Source: an uncultured Thalassolituus sp.
GTDB lineage: Bacteria > Pseudomonadota > Gammaproteobacteria > Pseudomonadales > Oceanobacteraceae
Assembly (NCBI GenBank): GCA_913061435.1
Contig: CAJXUK010000019.1
Span: 1-52,163, forward strand
Reading direction: 5' to 3'
DNA length: 52,163 nucleotides
The notes under the pieces were generated by a model. It was not told the DNA's origin. It saw only the letters and a list, made by a program, of their open reading frames with translations, and searched no databases. The translations under genes and the position numbers were made by a program. Shown piece by piece: positions 7,524 through 16,478 of the stretch. Each line of letters opens with the position of its first letter. Positions within the stretch are counted from its first letter, which is position 1.

Positions 7524-8483
7524 ATGAAAATGTTAAAACAGATTGCATATAACATGATTCGCTGGATTGATTCAGAAGCCGAGAGCCCCAAAGCTTTAGA
7601 TGGCGAAGCCGTAGTAAGTACCAACTCACGCCAAGTTAATTGGCAGCGTATTATCCCCTTTTTCGCAGTTCACCTTACCTGTTTGTTTGTATTTGTAGTG
7701 GGGGTTAGCCCTGCTGCCATCATTATGTGTTTGGTCATGTTTTGGGTGCGCATGTTTGCGATTACTGCGTTTTATCATCGTTACTTTTCTCATCGCAGTT
7801 TCAAAACCAACCGTTTTTGGCAGTTTTTCTTTGCCGTGTTGGGGGCTAGTGCTGCTCAGCGGGGGCCATTATGGTGGGCTTCTCACCACAGAAAGCATCA
7901 TAAATATTCTGACCAAGAGCAAGATTTACACTCGCCGATGCACGGTTTTTGGTGGAGTCATATGGGGTGGTTTACTTGTGAAGATGCCTTTAAAACCGAT
8001 TACAGTGTGATTAAAGACTGGGCTAAGTTTCCTGAACTGAGATTTATCAACCGCTTTGATATCTTAGTGCCCTTCTTATTTGCTGCCGGTATCTTCCTAT
8101 TTGGTGAATTTTTGGCCGCATATTACCCCGCAATGGGCACTAATGGCTGGCAAATGCTGATTTGGGGATTTTTTGTTTCAACGGTCTTACTTGCTCACTC
8201 AACTTTTACTATTAACTCTTTATGTCACACCTGGGGTAAAAGACGTTTTGATACCAAGGATGATAGCCGCAACAATCCTATCTTAGCATTACTCACTTTA
8301 GGTGAGGGTTGGCACAATAATCATCACCGTTTTGCTGTATCTGCCCGCCAAGGGTTTTATTGGTGGGAAATAGATATTTCTTATTACATTTTAAAAGCAA
8401 TGAGCTGGGTTGGTATTGTTCGCGACCTAAACCCAGTACCCCGTAAAGTGTTGGAAGAAGGCAGGGCTAATGATGCAAAGTAA
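7524..8483 (+). CDS. Membrane acyl-CoA (delta-9 type) fatty acid desaturase
   Basis: About 319 residues from the ATG at 7524; a GTG at 7497 is also in frame but has no ribosome site. All three histidine boxes of the stearoyl-CoA desaturase family are present: HRYFSH, HHRKHH and HNNHH. These bind a di-iron centre that inserts a cis double bond into an acyl chain using O2. Four membrane segments lie in pairs around residues 40-80 and 175-220. It lies 49 bases behind the photolyase and overlaps the next gene by 14 bases. It probably supplies unsaturated acyl chains for the methylation step encoded at 11203. Confidence 0.93.
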   Translation: MKMLKQIAYNMIRWIDSEAESPKALDGEAVVSTNSRQVNWQRIIPFFAVHLTCLFVFVVGVSPAAIIMCLVMFWVRMFAITAFYHRYFSHRSFKTNRFWQFFFAVLGASAAQRGPLWWASHHRKHHKYSDQEQDLHSPMHGFWWSHMGWFTCEDAFKTDYSVIKDWAKFPELRFINRFDILVPFLFAAGIFLFGEFLAAYYPAMGTNGWQMLIWGFFVSTVLLAHSTFTINSLCHTWGKRRFDTKDDSRNNPILALLTLGEGWHNNHHRFAVSARQGFYWWEIDISYYILKAMSWVGIVRDLNPVPRKVLEEGRANDAK

Positions 8484-8907
8484 TATTAGCGTAGAAAGCT
8501 TTAAAGAACTGTACAACACCCTAAATCGAGACACGTTAAGTTTAGAGAAATTAGCCACTGTTTATCATAACGACATCATGTTTGAAGACTGTTTTCATAG
8601 TATTCATGGCATTGCCTTGATGCATGATTATTTTGACAACCTGTATGAAAATGTAAGCTCCATTAGCTTTGAATTTGAAGACGAGTGGGCTGATGATCAC
8701 AGTGCAATGCTAACCTGGACCATGTCGTACCAGCACCCTAAATTGAACAGCGGCAATACCATTCGAGTAAAAGGCGCTAGCCGGTTAACGTTTAAAGACA
8801 ACAAAGTTATTGGTCATCGCGACTACTTTGATGGTGGAGCCTTACTTTACGAACACATACCTTTATTAAAGCGTGTGATCCATTTCTTAAAAAATAGATT
8901 GGCATAA
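8470..8907 (+). CDS. SnoaL/NTF2-like fold protein
   Basis: 145 residues with the cone-shaped NTF2/SnoaL pattern: an N-terminal helix pair, then VYHNDIMFEDCFHSIHG and a long curved sheet ending KVIGHRDYFDGGALLYEH. Proteins of this type accompany ChrR-type sigma regulons and are annotated only as nuclear transport factor 2 family. Enzymatic or binding role is unknown. The start overlaps the end of the desaturase gene by 14 bases (ATG at 8470 or 8473), indicating translational coupling. Confidence 0.82.
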   Translation: MMQSNISVESFKELYNTLNRDTLSLEKLATVYHNDIMFEDCFHSIHGIALMHDYFDNLYENVSSISFEFEDEWADDHSAMLTWTMSYQHPKLNSGNTIRVKGASRLTFKDNKVIGHRDYFDGGALLYEHIPLLKRVIHFLKNRLA

Positions 8908-8908
8908 G

Positions 8909-8936
8909 CAATCTTACACGCCATTTAGACCGTATA
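8909..8936 (+). promoter_or_regulatory. ECF (ChrR-group) promoter of the amine oxidase-DUF1365 unit
   Basis: CAATC (8909-8913), 17-bp spacer and CGTATA (8931-8936), 29 bases before the ATG at 8965. Spacing and -10 are identical to the box at 3380-3407, and only the first -35 bases differ from TGATC. Confidence 0.6.
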
Positions 8937-8964
8937 TAGACAAATCATTATCAAGGTATTACCA

Positions 8965-10239
8965 ATGAATAGCACACAAGAAAAACAAAAAATTGCGGTT
9001 GTTGGGGCAGGCATCTCAGGATTATTATCCGCCTACCTTCTTAGCCGTGAACACGATGTAACCTTATTTGAAGCCAATAATTACTTAGGTGGGCACACTC
9101 ACACCAAACCCGTGCAGTCGGGAGGTAAAACCTACCCAGTGAACACTGGTTTTATTGTTTATAACGATTGGACTTACCCCAACTTTATTAAGCTAATGGA
9201 TCAGCTAGGCGTCGCTAGTGAAGAGTCTGAAATGAGCTTTAGTGTGCGCGATGAAAACACCGGCCTAGAGTATAACGGCACCAGTTTAAACAGCTTGTTT
9301 GCTCAGCGTAGCAATTTACTTAAACCTCCATTTTGGATGATGATTAAAGACATTCTACGTTTTAATAAACAAACAGTAGAAATGGTAGAAAACAATACGG
9401 TTTCTGATACACAGACGTTGGGTGAATTTGTAAAACAAAACGGTTACGGTGATCGCTTTGTTAATCATTATATCGTTCCTATGGGGTCGGCTATTTGGTC
9501 GGCGTCGGTAGATGTAATGATGGAATTTCCGCTAAAATTCTTCCTAAAGTTCTTTAATAATCATGGCATGTTAAGCGTTGATAACCGCCCACAGTGGCGT
9601 GTGATCAGCAACGGTGCCCGTTCTTATATTGAACCCATGATTCAGCCGTTTAAAGATAACATCCATTTAAACAGCCCTATAGCCTCTGTTAAACGTTCAG
9701 CAGAAGAGGTGGTGATCAAAACGGTTGCTGGTAAAGAATTTACCTTTGACCAAGTGGTTTTTGCTTGCCACAGCGACCAAGCCTTGGCCATGCTAGAAGC
9801 ACCCACCGCACAAGAAAACGAAATTTTAGGGGCTATCCCTTATCAAATGAACGAAGTGGTACTGCACACCGACCGTCGTTTGATGCCAAAACGTAAATTA
9901 GCTTGGGCAGCATGGAACTATCACATTCCACAGCGTCTAAGTGAATACGCTATGGTAACGTATCACATGAATGCGCTGCAGAATTTTAATGATGCACCGG
10001 ATGATTTTATGGTGACGTTAAACAGAACTGCCGAAATTGCGCCGGGTAAAATTATCGATAAATTTAATTACGCTCATCCTGTATTTACCATGGATGGCAT
10101 TGCAGCCCAGCAGCGCCATAGCGAAATTAACAACAAAAACCGCAGCCATTATTGCGGTGCTTATTGGTTTAACGGGTTTCACGAAGATGGTGTAAACAGC
10201 GCCTTACGAGTTGCTGAATCATTTGGTATTACGTTGTAA
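8965..10239 (+). CDS. FAD-dependent amine oxidase-like protein (COG2907), candidate lipid desaturase
   Basis: 424 residues, cytoplasmic or membrane-peripheral flavoprotein. The FAD motif [15 protein letters not shown] is near residue 12 and [14 protein letters not shown] follows; the C-terminal part has the expected [15 protein letters not shown] motif. The COG2907 branch is routinely found beside DUF1365 and cyclopropane-synthase-like genes, as here. In Rhodobacter a related flavoprotein, UfaD, takes part in furan fatty acid formation from methylated acyl chains. I infer a similar acyl-chain oxidation but cannot prove it from sequence. An ECF-type promoter box precedes it. Confidence 0.88.
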   Translation: MNSTQEKQKIAVVGAGISGLLSAYLLSREHDVTLFEANNYLGGHTHTKPVQSGGKTYPVNTGFIVYNDWTYPNFIKLMDQLGVASEESEMSFSVRDENTGLEYNGTSLNSLFAQRSNLLKPPFWMMIKDILRFNKQTVEMVENNTVSDTQTLGEFVKQNGYGDRFVNHYIVPMGSAIWSASVDVMMEFPLKFFLKFFNNHGMLSVDNRPQWRVISNGARSYIEPMIQPFKDNIHLNSPIASVKRSAEEVVIKTVAGKEFTFDQVVFACHSDQALAMLEAPTAQENEILGAIPYQMNEVVLHTDRRLMPKRKLAWAAWNYHIPQRLSEYAMVTYHMNALQNFNDAPDDFMVTLNRTAEIAPGKIIDKFNYAHPVFTMDGIAAQQRHSEINNKNRSHYCGAYWFNGFHEDGVNSALRVAESFGITL

Positions 10240-10279
10240 CAGCATGATCACAGAATTAAAAAGTCAGGAAGGCTTAAGC

Positions 10280-11110
10280 ATGTCCAAAGCACAGGAAGGC
10301 ATTGAACAAAACAGTGCGATTTACGTGGGCCGTATTCGTCATCGACGTTTCCAGCCAGTAGATCATGCCCTGGATTATGCCTTGTTCATGATGTATTTGG
10401 ATTTGGATGAGCTGCCTGATTTGCTAAAAAAGCATTGGTTTTTTTCAGCAGGTAAATTTAATTTTGCATCGTTTTACCGCAATGATTATTTAAACCCTAG
10501 TATTAGTGATTTAAAAACAGCTGTTATTGACAAGGTTGCTTCCGAACTGGGTGGCCTTGCGCAACAAATTACCTCGGTAAGAATGCTCACCAATGTGCGT
10601 TACTTTGGCTACAGCATCAACCCAGTGACTTTTTATTATTGCTTTAATCAAAAAGATGAATTGCTTACCATCGTTGCCGAAATTACCAATACCCCTTGGG
10701 ATGAAAAGCACAGTTATATTTTACCCATCGCCAATGACTTTGTAGCAGCGCATAGCCATATTAGTCATGCGGTAAAAGGGCAAAATAAGCACGTGTTTGA
10801 GTTTAAAAAAATCTTTCATGTGTCGCCATTTAACCCAATGAACATGGATTACCGCTGGGTTTTTTCTCAGCCAAGTCTGCAAGCCAGTGACAAAATTGCC
10901 GTGCATATGGATAATTTTATTGCCGACGACACTGCTGACAAGCATTTTGATGCCACACTAAAATTGCAGCGTCATGAATTTTCACAAGTAATGCCTAAAC
11001 TGTTATATCAATACCCGTTTATGACCGCTAAAGTAGGTTTAGGTATTTATTGGAATGCGTTAAAGCTATGGTTGAAAAAGTCACCTTTTTACGATCATCC
11101 AAATAGTTAG
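10280..11110 (+). CDS. DUF1365 family protein
   Basis: About 276 residues. I place the start at ATG 10280 because GGAAGG lies 7 bases upstream and the conserved family start [17 protein letters not shown] follows. Other DUF1365 landmarks are [27 protein letters not shown] and [15 protein letters not shown]. Function is unknown, but the family is nearly always coupled with COG2907 amine oxidase-like and Cfa-like genes. It lies 40 bases after the amine oxidase gene. No signal peptide is seen. Confidence 0.88.
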   Translation: MSKAQEGIEQNSAIYVGRIRHRRFQPVDHALDYALFMMYLDLDELPDLLKKHWFFSAGKFNFASFYRNDYLNPSISDLKTAVIDKVASELGGLAQQITSVRMLTNVRYFGYSINPVTFYYCFNQKDELLTIVAEITNTPWDEKHSYILPIANDFVAAHSHISHAVKGQNKHVFEFKKIFHVSPFNPMNMDYRWVFSQPSLQASDKIAVHMDNFIADDTADKHFDATLKLQRHEFSQVMPKLLYQYPFMTAKVGLGIYWNALKLWLKKSPFYDHPNS

Positions 11111-11154
11111 TACATAAACACATTTGAAATAACACACGTTTTCATAGTTTGATA

Positions 11155-11160
11155 CGTATA
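11155..11160 (+). promoter_or_regulatory. CGTATA -10-like box upstream of the Cfa-like gene
   Basis: CGTATA, the regulon -10 word, lies 43 bases before the ATG at 11203, a sensible promoter distance. The expected TGATC at 17 bp is absent (CACAC), so the gene may be served partly by read-through from the 8909 promoter. Confidence 0.4.
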
Positions 11161-11202
11161 AAAATAACATAGCCTACAAACAAAATAGTGCAGGAGTTGA
11201 TT

Positions 11203-12492
11203 ATGAACATGCCATCGGTTGCTAACATTGAGCCCAAATCAAAAAGTTTTATACCAGCCAATGGTCGAATGTCTAAGCTTGCGAAAAAATTAGTGCATCG
11301 CCAGCTTGTTAATTTACACACTGGTTGTTTGCAAATAGAAGAAAATGGCGAAGTGTTTATTTTTGGTCAAGCTGAAAAAGATACTGACTTGGTGGCACGC
11401 ATGATTATTCATGACGTAAGCTGTTATGGCGAAATCATGACCGGTGGCAGTATTGGTGCAGCCGAGTCCTACATGACCGGCGACTGGAGTACACCAGATT
11501 TAACCATGTTGGTGAGAGTCATGGTTCGTAACATGGATATTCTTGACCAGCTAGAAGGCGGTTTGGCGTTACTGTCGAAGCCATTTCTTAAAGCCTTTCA
11601 TCACTTTAATCAAAACTCAGCCAAAGGTTCGCGCCGTAACATTGCAGCGCATTACGATTTAGGCAACGACTTATTCGAGCTGTTTCTTGATCCAACCATG
11701 ATGTACTCATCGGGCATCTTCCCTCACGCCAATGCCACTATGGAAGAAGCATCGATAAATAAACTGAATATTATCTGTGAAAAATTACAGCTGTGTGCCG
11801 ACGACCATGTGGTTGAAATTGGTACAGGCTGGGGTGGCTTCGCTATTCATGCGGCTAAAAACTATGGCTGTAAAGTAACCACTACCACAATTTCTCAAGA
11901 ACAATACAATCTGGCTGAGCAGCGCATAAAGCAAGAGGGGTTAGAAGATAAAATTACCTTGTTGTTAGAAGATTACCGAGATTTAAGAAAAAGCTACGCA
12001 GGGCAGTTTGATAAATTAGTCTCAATTGAAATGATCGAAGCGGTGGGTTGGAAATTTTATAACACCTTTTTTGAACACTGTGGATCTTTATTAAAGCCAG
12101 AAGGTCTTGCATTAATTCAAGCAATTACTATTACCGATCAGCGTTACGATCAAGCGCGTAAAGATGTTGATTTTATTCAGCGCTATATTTTCCCTGGTAG
12201 TTGTATTCCATCAGTGACCGCTCTTATTAATGCAAGTACTAAAGCCAGTGATTTAAACCTAGTACAAGCACAAGATTTTGGTTTGCATTACGCGCGTACC
12301 TTAAAAGCTTGGCAAGATGTGTTTAATGAAAAAACCGAAGAGGTTAGTCGTTTAGGTTACAGCGATGATTTTAAACGCATGTGGCAATTTTATTTAAGTT
12401 ATTGCGAAGGTGGCTTTGCCGAGCGTTCTATTGGTGTTAATCATTTAGTATTTGCAAAGCCACGAGCGCAGTTGGCATATTTTAGCGCTTAA
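11203..12492 (+). CDS. cfa: Cyclopropane-fatty-acyl-phospholipid synthase family methyltransferase
   Basis: About 429 residues from ATG 11203, chosen over a GTG at 11188 because CAGGAG stands 6 bases ahead. The enzyme methylates double bonds of phospholipid acyl chains with S-adenosylmethionine. The N-terminal lipid-binding domain is followed by AAHYDLGNDLFELFLD, the SAM motif VEIGTGWGGFAIHAA and the C-terminal QRYIFPGSCIPS. It could make cyclopropane or methyl-branched acyl chains; the amine oxidase and DUF1365 neighbours favour the branched/furan route seen in Rhodobacter (UfaM-like), but this is inferred. It ends the plus-strand stress-lipid block, before a REP cluster. Confidence 0.92.
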   Translation: MNMPSVANIEPKSKSFIPANGRMSKLAKKLVHRQLVNLHTGCLQIEENGEVFIFGQAEKDTDLVARMIIHDVSCYGEIMTGGSIGAAESYMTGDWSTPDLTMLVRVMVRNMDILDQLEGGLALLSKPFLKAFHHFNQNSAKGSRRNIAAHYDLGNDLFELFLDPTMMYSSGIFPHANATMEEASINKLNIICEKLQLCADDHVVEIGTGWGGFAIHAAKNYGCKVTTTTISQEQYNLAEQRIKQEGLEDKITLLLEDYRDLRKSYAGQFDKLVSIEMIEAVGWKFYNTFFEHCGSLLKPEGLALIQAITITDQRYDQARKDVDFIQRYIFPGSCIPSVTALINASTKASDLNLVQAQDFGLHYARTLKAWQDVFNEKTEEVSRLGYSDDFKRMWQFYLSYCEGGFAERSIGVNHLVFAKPRAQLAYFSA

Positions 12493-12498
12493 TTTTTT

Positions 12499-12615
12499 GT
12501 CGGGCTAAAGCCACGACCTACTTTTTGGCATTATTGTTACAACTGTAGGTCGGTCTTCAGGCCGACTATCTTTTTAGTATTACATCTACAACTGTAGGTC
12601 GGTCTTCAGGCCGAC
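12499..12615. repeat. Cluster of three REP-like palindromes
   Basis: Three 23-bp units start TGTAGGTC or GTAGGTC and fold into hairpins. 12499-12521 is inverted. 12544-12566 and 12593-12615 are identical direct copies in which GTCGG and CCGAC pair around the loop. They fill the gap between the convergent cfa and modC genes, a typical place for REP elements, where they may stabilise or end both transcripts. Related units occur at 40252-40422. Confidence 0.8.
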
Positions 12616-12618
12616 ATT

Positions 12619-13758
12619 TTATCGTACTAAAGCGACAGATTTTACCTGCGCCCATACTATTGTCCCTTGCGACAAATTTAAATGATATACCGATTTTTGA
12701 GTCATTTTCGCGACTAAAAACTCACCACCCATTTTTAGTCTTACTAGTGCCATGGCATTATCGGTGTCGGCATTGATCGCTACTACTTTAACCGGTAGAC
12801 GATTTACGATACTGGTATCTTCGTGCTGTGTTAACGATAAACTCACATCTTTTGCCAAAATGCGCGTCCGCACTGTTTGCTCAAGAGTTTCACCGCTGTC
12901 AGGTATCCAGATGCTGTGATCGGCAAAGGCAATGCGCATAAGATTCCACTGGCTGTCTTTTTCAACTACCTTGCCGGTTAAAATAACGCCACTTTCGTCT
13001 TCTAGGCGCTGGGGTAAATCAATGCGTGAAAACACATCGGTTAGCTTACCTTCGGCAATCACTTTGCCTTGGTCTAATACCACAATGTGATCAGCTAATC
13101 GGGCTACTTCATCCATCGAGTGGCTGACATAAAGAATTGGAATATCAAAGCTTTGTTGTAACTTTTCTAAGTAGGGTAATATTTCTTGTTTACGCTGATG
13201 GTCGAGAGCGGCTAAAGGTTCATCCATTAGCAATAACCGCGGCTGAATCAGCAGTGCCCGAGCAATGGCAATACGCTGACGCTCGCCCCCAGATAGCTGG
13301 TTAGGGTAGCGTTCCAAAATATCATTAATCCCCATCACCGCGATCACGCGCTGATAAAACTCTTGCGTTACTTTTTTATCGGCACGCTTTATGGCGTAGC
13401 GTAAATTTTTTTCGGCGTTTAAATGAGCAAACAAACTGGCTTCTTGAAACACATAACCAATAGGGCGTTTGTGTACGGGTAAAAATATATTCGAGTCTTG
13501 CCAAGTAGCTTGCCAATCGTCTTTATGAATAGCTAATGATCCATTGGGGGCTTTTTCTAAGCCAGCAATGCAGCGCAGCAAACTGGTTTTACCCGAACCC
13601 GAATGCCCATAAATGGCAGTGACCCCTTTAGCAGGAATACGTGTATCAATATCCAAATACGTTATTTGTTGTGAGCTGGTCAATGTAAAATTGACCTGCA
13701 GAGTATTGGGTAAATTTGGCTCGATAATGGAATGAGTGGCCCGAGTGTTTGCAGTCAT
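12619..13758 (-). CDS. modC: Molybdate ABC transporter ATP-binding protein ModC
   Basis: 379 residues. The ATPase carries Walker A GHSGSGKTSLL, signature LSGGERQRIAIARALL, Walker B LLLMDEPLAALD and the switch His in VSHSMDEVARLADH. A C-terminal TOBE (molybdate-binding) domain covers about residues 300-379, the feature that separates ModC from other importers. It powers uptake of molybdate or tungstate across the inner membrane. It is last in the operon modA-modB-modC and overlaps modB by 4 bases. Confidence 0.96.
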   Translation of the reverse strand: MTANTRATHSIIEPNLPNTLQVNFTLTSSQQITYLDIDTRIPAKGVTAIYGHSGSGKTSLLRCIAGLEKAPNGSLAIHKDDWQATWQDSNIFLPVHKRPIGYVFQEASLFAHLNAEKNLRYAIKRADKKVTQEFYQRVIAVMGINDILERYPNQLSGGERQRIAIARALLIQPRLLLMDEPLAALDHQRKQEILPYLEKLQQSFDIPILYVSHSMDEVARLADHIVVLDQGKVIAEGKLTDVFSRIDLPQRLEDESGVILTGKVVEKDSQWNLMRIAFADHSIWIPDSGETLEQTVRTRILAKDVSLSLTQHEDTSIVNRLPVKVVAINADTDNAMALVRLKMGGEFLVAKMTQKSVYHLNLSQGTIVWAQVKSVALVR

Positions 13759-14453
13759 CGTGGCATACCTCCACCTATGGCTAAGGAGCTTTTACGTTGC
13801 GACGCGTATAAAGCTAATAATACAAAAAACGAAAAAATAACCAGCAGCGCCGACAAACTATGAGCTTGCGCATACTCTAATGATTCCACATGGTCGTACA
13901 CTTGCACCGAAACGACGCGGGTTTCATCAGGAATATTACCGCCAATCATTAAAATAACGCCAAACTCACCAACGGTATGGGCAAAACCTAAAATACTGGC
14001 GGTAATAAAACCGGGTTTTGCTAAGGGCAGTACCACGCTAAAAAAACGATCGATGGGCCCAGCTCTTAACGTGGCGGCTACTTCAAGCGGGCGATTACCA
14101 ATGGCCACCATGGCGTTATGTAAAGGCTGAACCACAAAAGGCATTGAATAAATTACCGATGCAAACACCAAACCGCCAAAGGTAAAAGGTAACGTGCCTA
14201 ACCCTAAGCTTTGGGTAAATTCCCCAATAAAACCACTGGGCCCCATAGCGATTAATAAGTAAAAGCCCAGCACCGTTGGTGGCAATACCAAGGGTAAAGC
14301 TACTACAGCCGCAACCGGCCCTTTTAGCCAAGATTGTGTTCTAGCCAGCCACCACGCTATGGGCGTGCCGATGATTAACAGTAAAATCGTAACGGTAGTG
14401 GCTAGGCGCAACGTTAACCCGATAGCGCCAATATCAGCTTCTGATAAGATCAT
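13755..14453 (-). CDS. modB: Molybdate ABC transporter permease ModB
   Basis: 232 residues with five to six membrane helices and the EAA-type loop AATLRAGPIDRFFSVVLPLAKPGF near residue 125, which docks with ModC. It forms the inner-membrane channel of the molybdate importer. Overlaps of 4 bases with modA upstream and modC downstream show tight translational coupling. Confidence 0.95.
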   Translation of the reverse strand: MILSEADIGAIGLTLRLATTVTILLLIIGTPIAWWLARTQSWLKGPVAAVVALPLVLPPTVLGFYLLIAMGPSGFIGEFTQSLGLGTLPFTFGGLVFASVIYSMPFVVQPLHNAMVAIGNRPLEVAATLRAGPIDRFFSVVLPLAKPGFITASILGFAHTVGEFGVILMIGGNIPDETRVVSVQVYDHVESLEYAQAHSLSALLVIFSFFVLLALYASQRKSSLAIGGGMPR

Positions 14454-15340
14454 AATTTTTCAGTGCGGTAGCCGTAAGATTGAATGATTGTTTGCGCTTT
14501 TTTAGTGTTCATAAATTTTAAAAACTCAGTCGCTGCCTGATGGCTATTTTGTTGTTGCGAAGCCGGTGTTGTTAAATAAACAGCATCTTGTCGAATGGGT
14601 TGATGTAATTTTTCAGGCACAGGCCAATAGCTTAATGGCGGCTTGAGAGCTGAGCTGTGTTTGCCAATCACTTGCGAAAGTGCCACAAATCCTAACTCAG
14701 CATTCCCGGTACTAACAAATTGGTAGGTCTGTGCGATGTTTTCACCCATAACCCACTTGCTTTGTGTTGCCGCTTTCAAATTCAACTTCTCTAGTACCTC
14801 CATTGCGGCAGTGCCATAAGGTGCGAGTTTTGGGTTGGCCAATGCCAATTTATTGAATTGTCCCGAGGTTAATACGTCCTTCTCGTTTTTTAACGCCTTG
14901 TTTTCTGGCGTCGTGTTTTTTAGTGTCTTGATATTTAGTAGCTGCAAAACCTGTTTGCTATTTGACCAAAGCGCAAGGCTGCCTAAGGCGTAAGTAAAAG
15001 GTTTAGTTTGTGTTAAACCTTGCTCATACAAAGCTAACGGTTTGCTTTGATCTGCAGAGAAAAATAATACAAAAGGTGCACCGTGTTGTATCTGGGCGTA
15101 TATTTTTCCCGACGAGCCATAAGAGGCTTTAATTCGGTGCAAAGACTGTTGTTCAAATTCATCAATAAGATGCTTCATGGTGTGAGTGAAATTTGAGGCA
15201 ACCGCAATATGAACTGTTTGAGCCAGCTGAGAGGCTTGAGATGATGGCGAATTTTCGGCGCTTATAGATGGGTTTGAGAAAACGCTGATCATTGCAAGCA
15301 GGCCCAAAATCCGCAGCGTCTTTGATCGTACAAAAAACAT
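14450..15340 (-). CDS. modA: Molybdate-binding periplasmic protein ModA
   Basis: 296 residues. A signal peptide (about 1-28) is followed by the ModA fold starting VHIAVASNFTHTMKHL, with the anion-contact pattern ASYGSSGKIYAQI and later PYGTAAMEVLEKL. A hydrophilic insert around residues 130-155 (KTLKNTTPENKALKNEK) is longer than in the E. coli protein. It captures molybdate in the periplasm and delivers it to ModB/ModC. First gene of the operon. The palindrome at 15377-15392 may be its operator. Confidence 0.94.
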   Translation of the reverse strand: MFFVRSKTLRILGLLAMISVFSNPSISAENSPSSQASQLAQTVHIAVASNFTHTMKHLIDEFEQQSLHRIKASYGSSGKIYAQIQHGAPFVLFFSADQSKPLALYEQGLTQTKPFTYALGSLALWSNSKQVLQLLNIKTLKNTTPENKALKNEKDVLTSGQFNKLALANPKLAPYGTAAMEVLEKLNLKAATQSKWVMGENIAQTYQFVSTGNAELGFVALSQVIGKHSSALKPPLSYWPVPEKLHQPIRQDAVYLTTPASQQQNSHQAATEFLKFMNTKKAQTIIQSYGYRTEKL

Positions 15341-15376
15341 TAATCAGCCTATTTATTTATGAATGAGATCACAGCG

Positions 15377-15392
15377 ATGATATTCGTATCAT
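15377..15392 (-). promoter_or_regulatory. Palindromic operator candidate upstream of modA
   Basis: ATGATA-TTCG-TATCAT, a perfect 6-bp dyad, lies 37 bases upstream of the modA start in the gap shared with the divergent cbpA gene. Position and the TAT-rich arms recall ModE boxes, but it is not an exact ModE consensus, and no modE gene is in the window. Confidence 0.45.
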
Positions 15393-15500
15393 AACCCATT
15401 ACAAGTGCTTGAAGTTATGCGAGCGAACAAGCATGCTAGCAAAAAATTGAAACAATAGCCTATTTCAGTGCTGTCGTAGTTAACTCAGGTCGTTAATATC

Positions 15501-16433
15501 ATGGATTTTATAGATTATTACAAAGTATTGGGCGTAGAAAGTGACGCCGACGAAGCAGCGATTAAAACTGCTTATCGAAAATTAGCCCGCAAGTATCACC
15601 CCGACGTCAACAAAGAAGTCGGTGCAGAAGAAAAGTTTAAAGAAATTGCAGAAGCCTACCATGTATTAAAAGACAGCGAGCGCCGCGCTGAATTCGACGA
15701 TATGAAAAAATACGGTGGTCGTGCGGGTGGCTTCCGAGGACAACAAGGTTCCCACGGTTTTAACCCTGGTGGCGGTGGTTTTGACGGCGATTTCTCTGAT
15801 TTCTTTTCAGCCTTTGGTGGCGGCCAAGGTTTTGGGCAGCGCCAGCCAAGACCTGTACGTGGCCAAAATGTTGAGCTTGATGTTTCTGTTGGCTTGGCTG
15901 AAATACTCGAAGTTAAAGAAGAGACCGTTTCTTATACGCTCACCAATGCCGATGGCACTGGCACTAAAAAGAACCTGAAAGTTAAAATCCCACAAGGGGT
16001 TGCTGATGGCGAAAAAATTCGTGTTGCGGGCCAAGGCCATGGCGGGCGTCATGGTGGTAGTTCAGGTGACTTGTTTCTTCATATTAAAGTATTGGCGCAC
16101 CCGTACTTTGAAAGAAAGGGGCAAGATATTGAGCTGATCATGCCGATTACACCTTGGGAAGCGGCGCTTGGGGCAAAAATTACGGTGCCAACATTAACCG
16201 GTAAAATCAGCTTAACCGTGCCAGCTAATACCTCTTCGGGTAAAAAGTTCCGTATTAAAGGCAAGGGCTTAAAAACTAAAACAGTAACCGGTGATTTTTT
16301 AGCCATTGTGAAAATAGAACTGCCAGAAACCATGAGCCCAGAAGCCGAGGTTTTATGGAAGCAGTTAGCCGATACTTATTCCGAAGCTGATTCAGAGGCA
16401 GAAACTTTTAACCCAAGAGAAGCGTGGCGTTAA
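15501..16433 (+). CDS. cbpA: Curved DNA-binding protein / DnaJ-class co-chaperone CbpA
   Basis: 310 residues. The N-terminal J domain has the HPD motif (YHPDVN, about residue 33). A Gly/Phe-rich linker (about 72-118) and two C-terminal beta domains follow. The Cys-rich zinc region of DnaJ is absent, which marks the CbpA type. It stimulates DnaK ATPase and, in E. coli, binds curved DNA in stationary phase. The CbpM inhibitor gene that often follows is not present; the next gene is convergent. Divergent from modABC. Confidence 0.92.
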   Translation: MDFIDYYKVLGVESDADEAAIKTAYRKLARKYHPDVNKEVGAEEKFKEIAEAYHVLKDSERRAEFDDMKKYGGRAGGFRGQQGSHGFNPGGGGFDGDFSDFFSAFGGGQGFGQRQPRPVRGQNVELDVSVGLAEILEVKEETVSYTLTNADGTGTKKNLKVKIPQGVADGEKIRVAGQGHGGRHGGSSGDLFLHIKVLAHPYFERKGQDIELIMPITPWEAALGAKITVPTLTGKISLTVPANTSSGKKFRIKGKGLKTKTVTGDFLAIVKIELPETMSPEAEVLWKQLADTYSEADSEAETFNPREAWR

Positions 16434-16478
16434 TTTTTCAAGAGCACTAAGGCGGTATAAGGGCGGGTTTAAAGTAGC

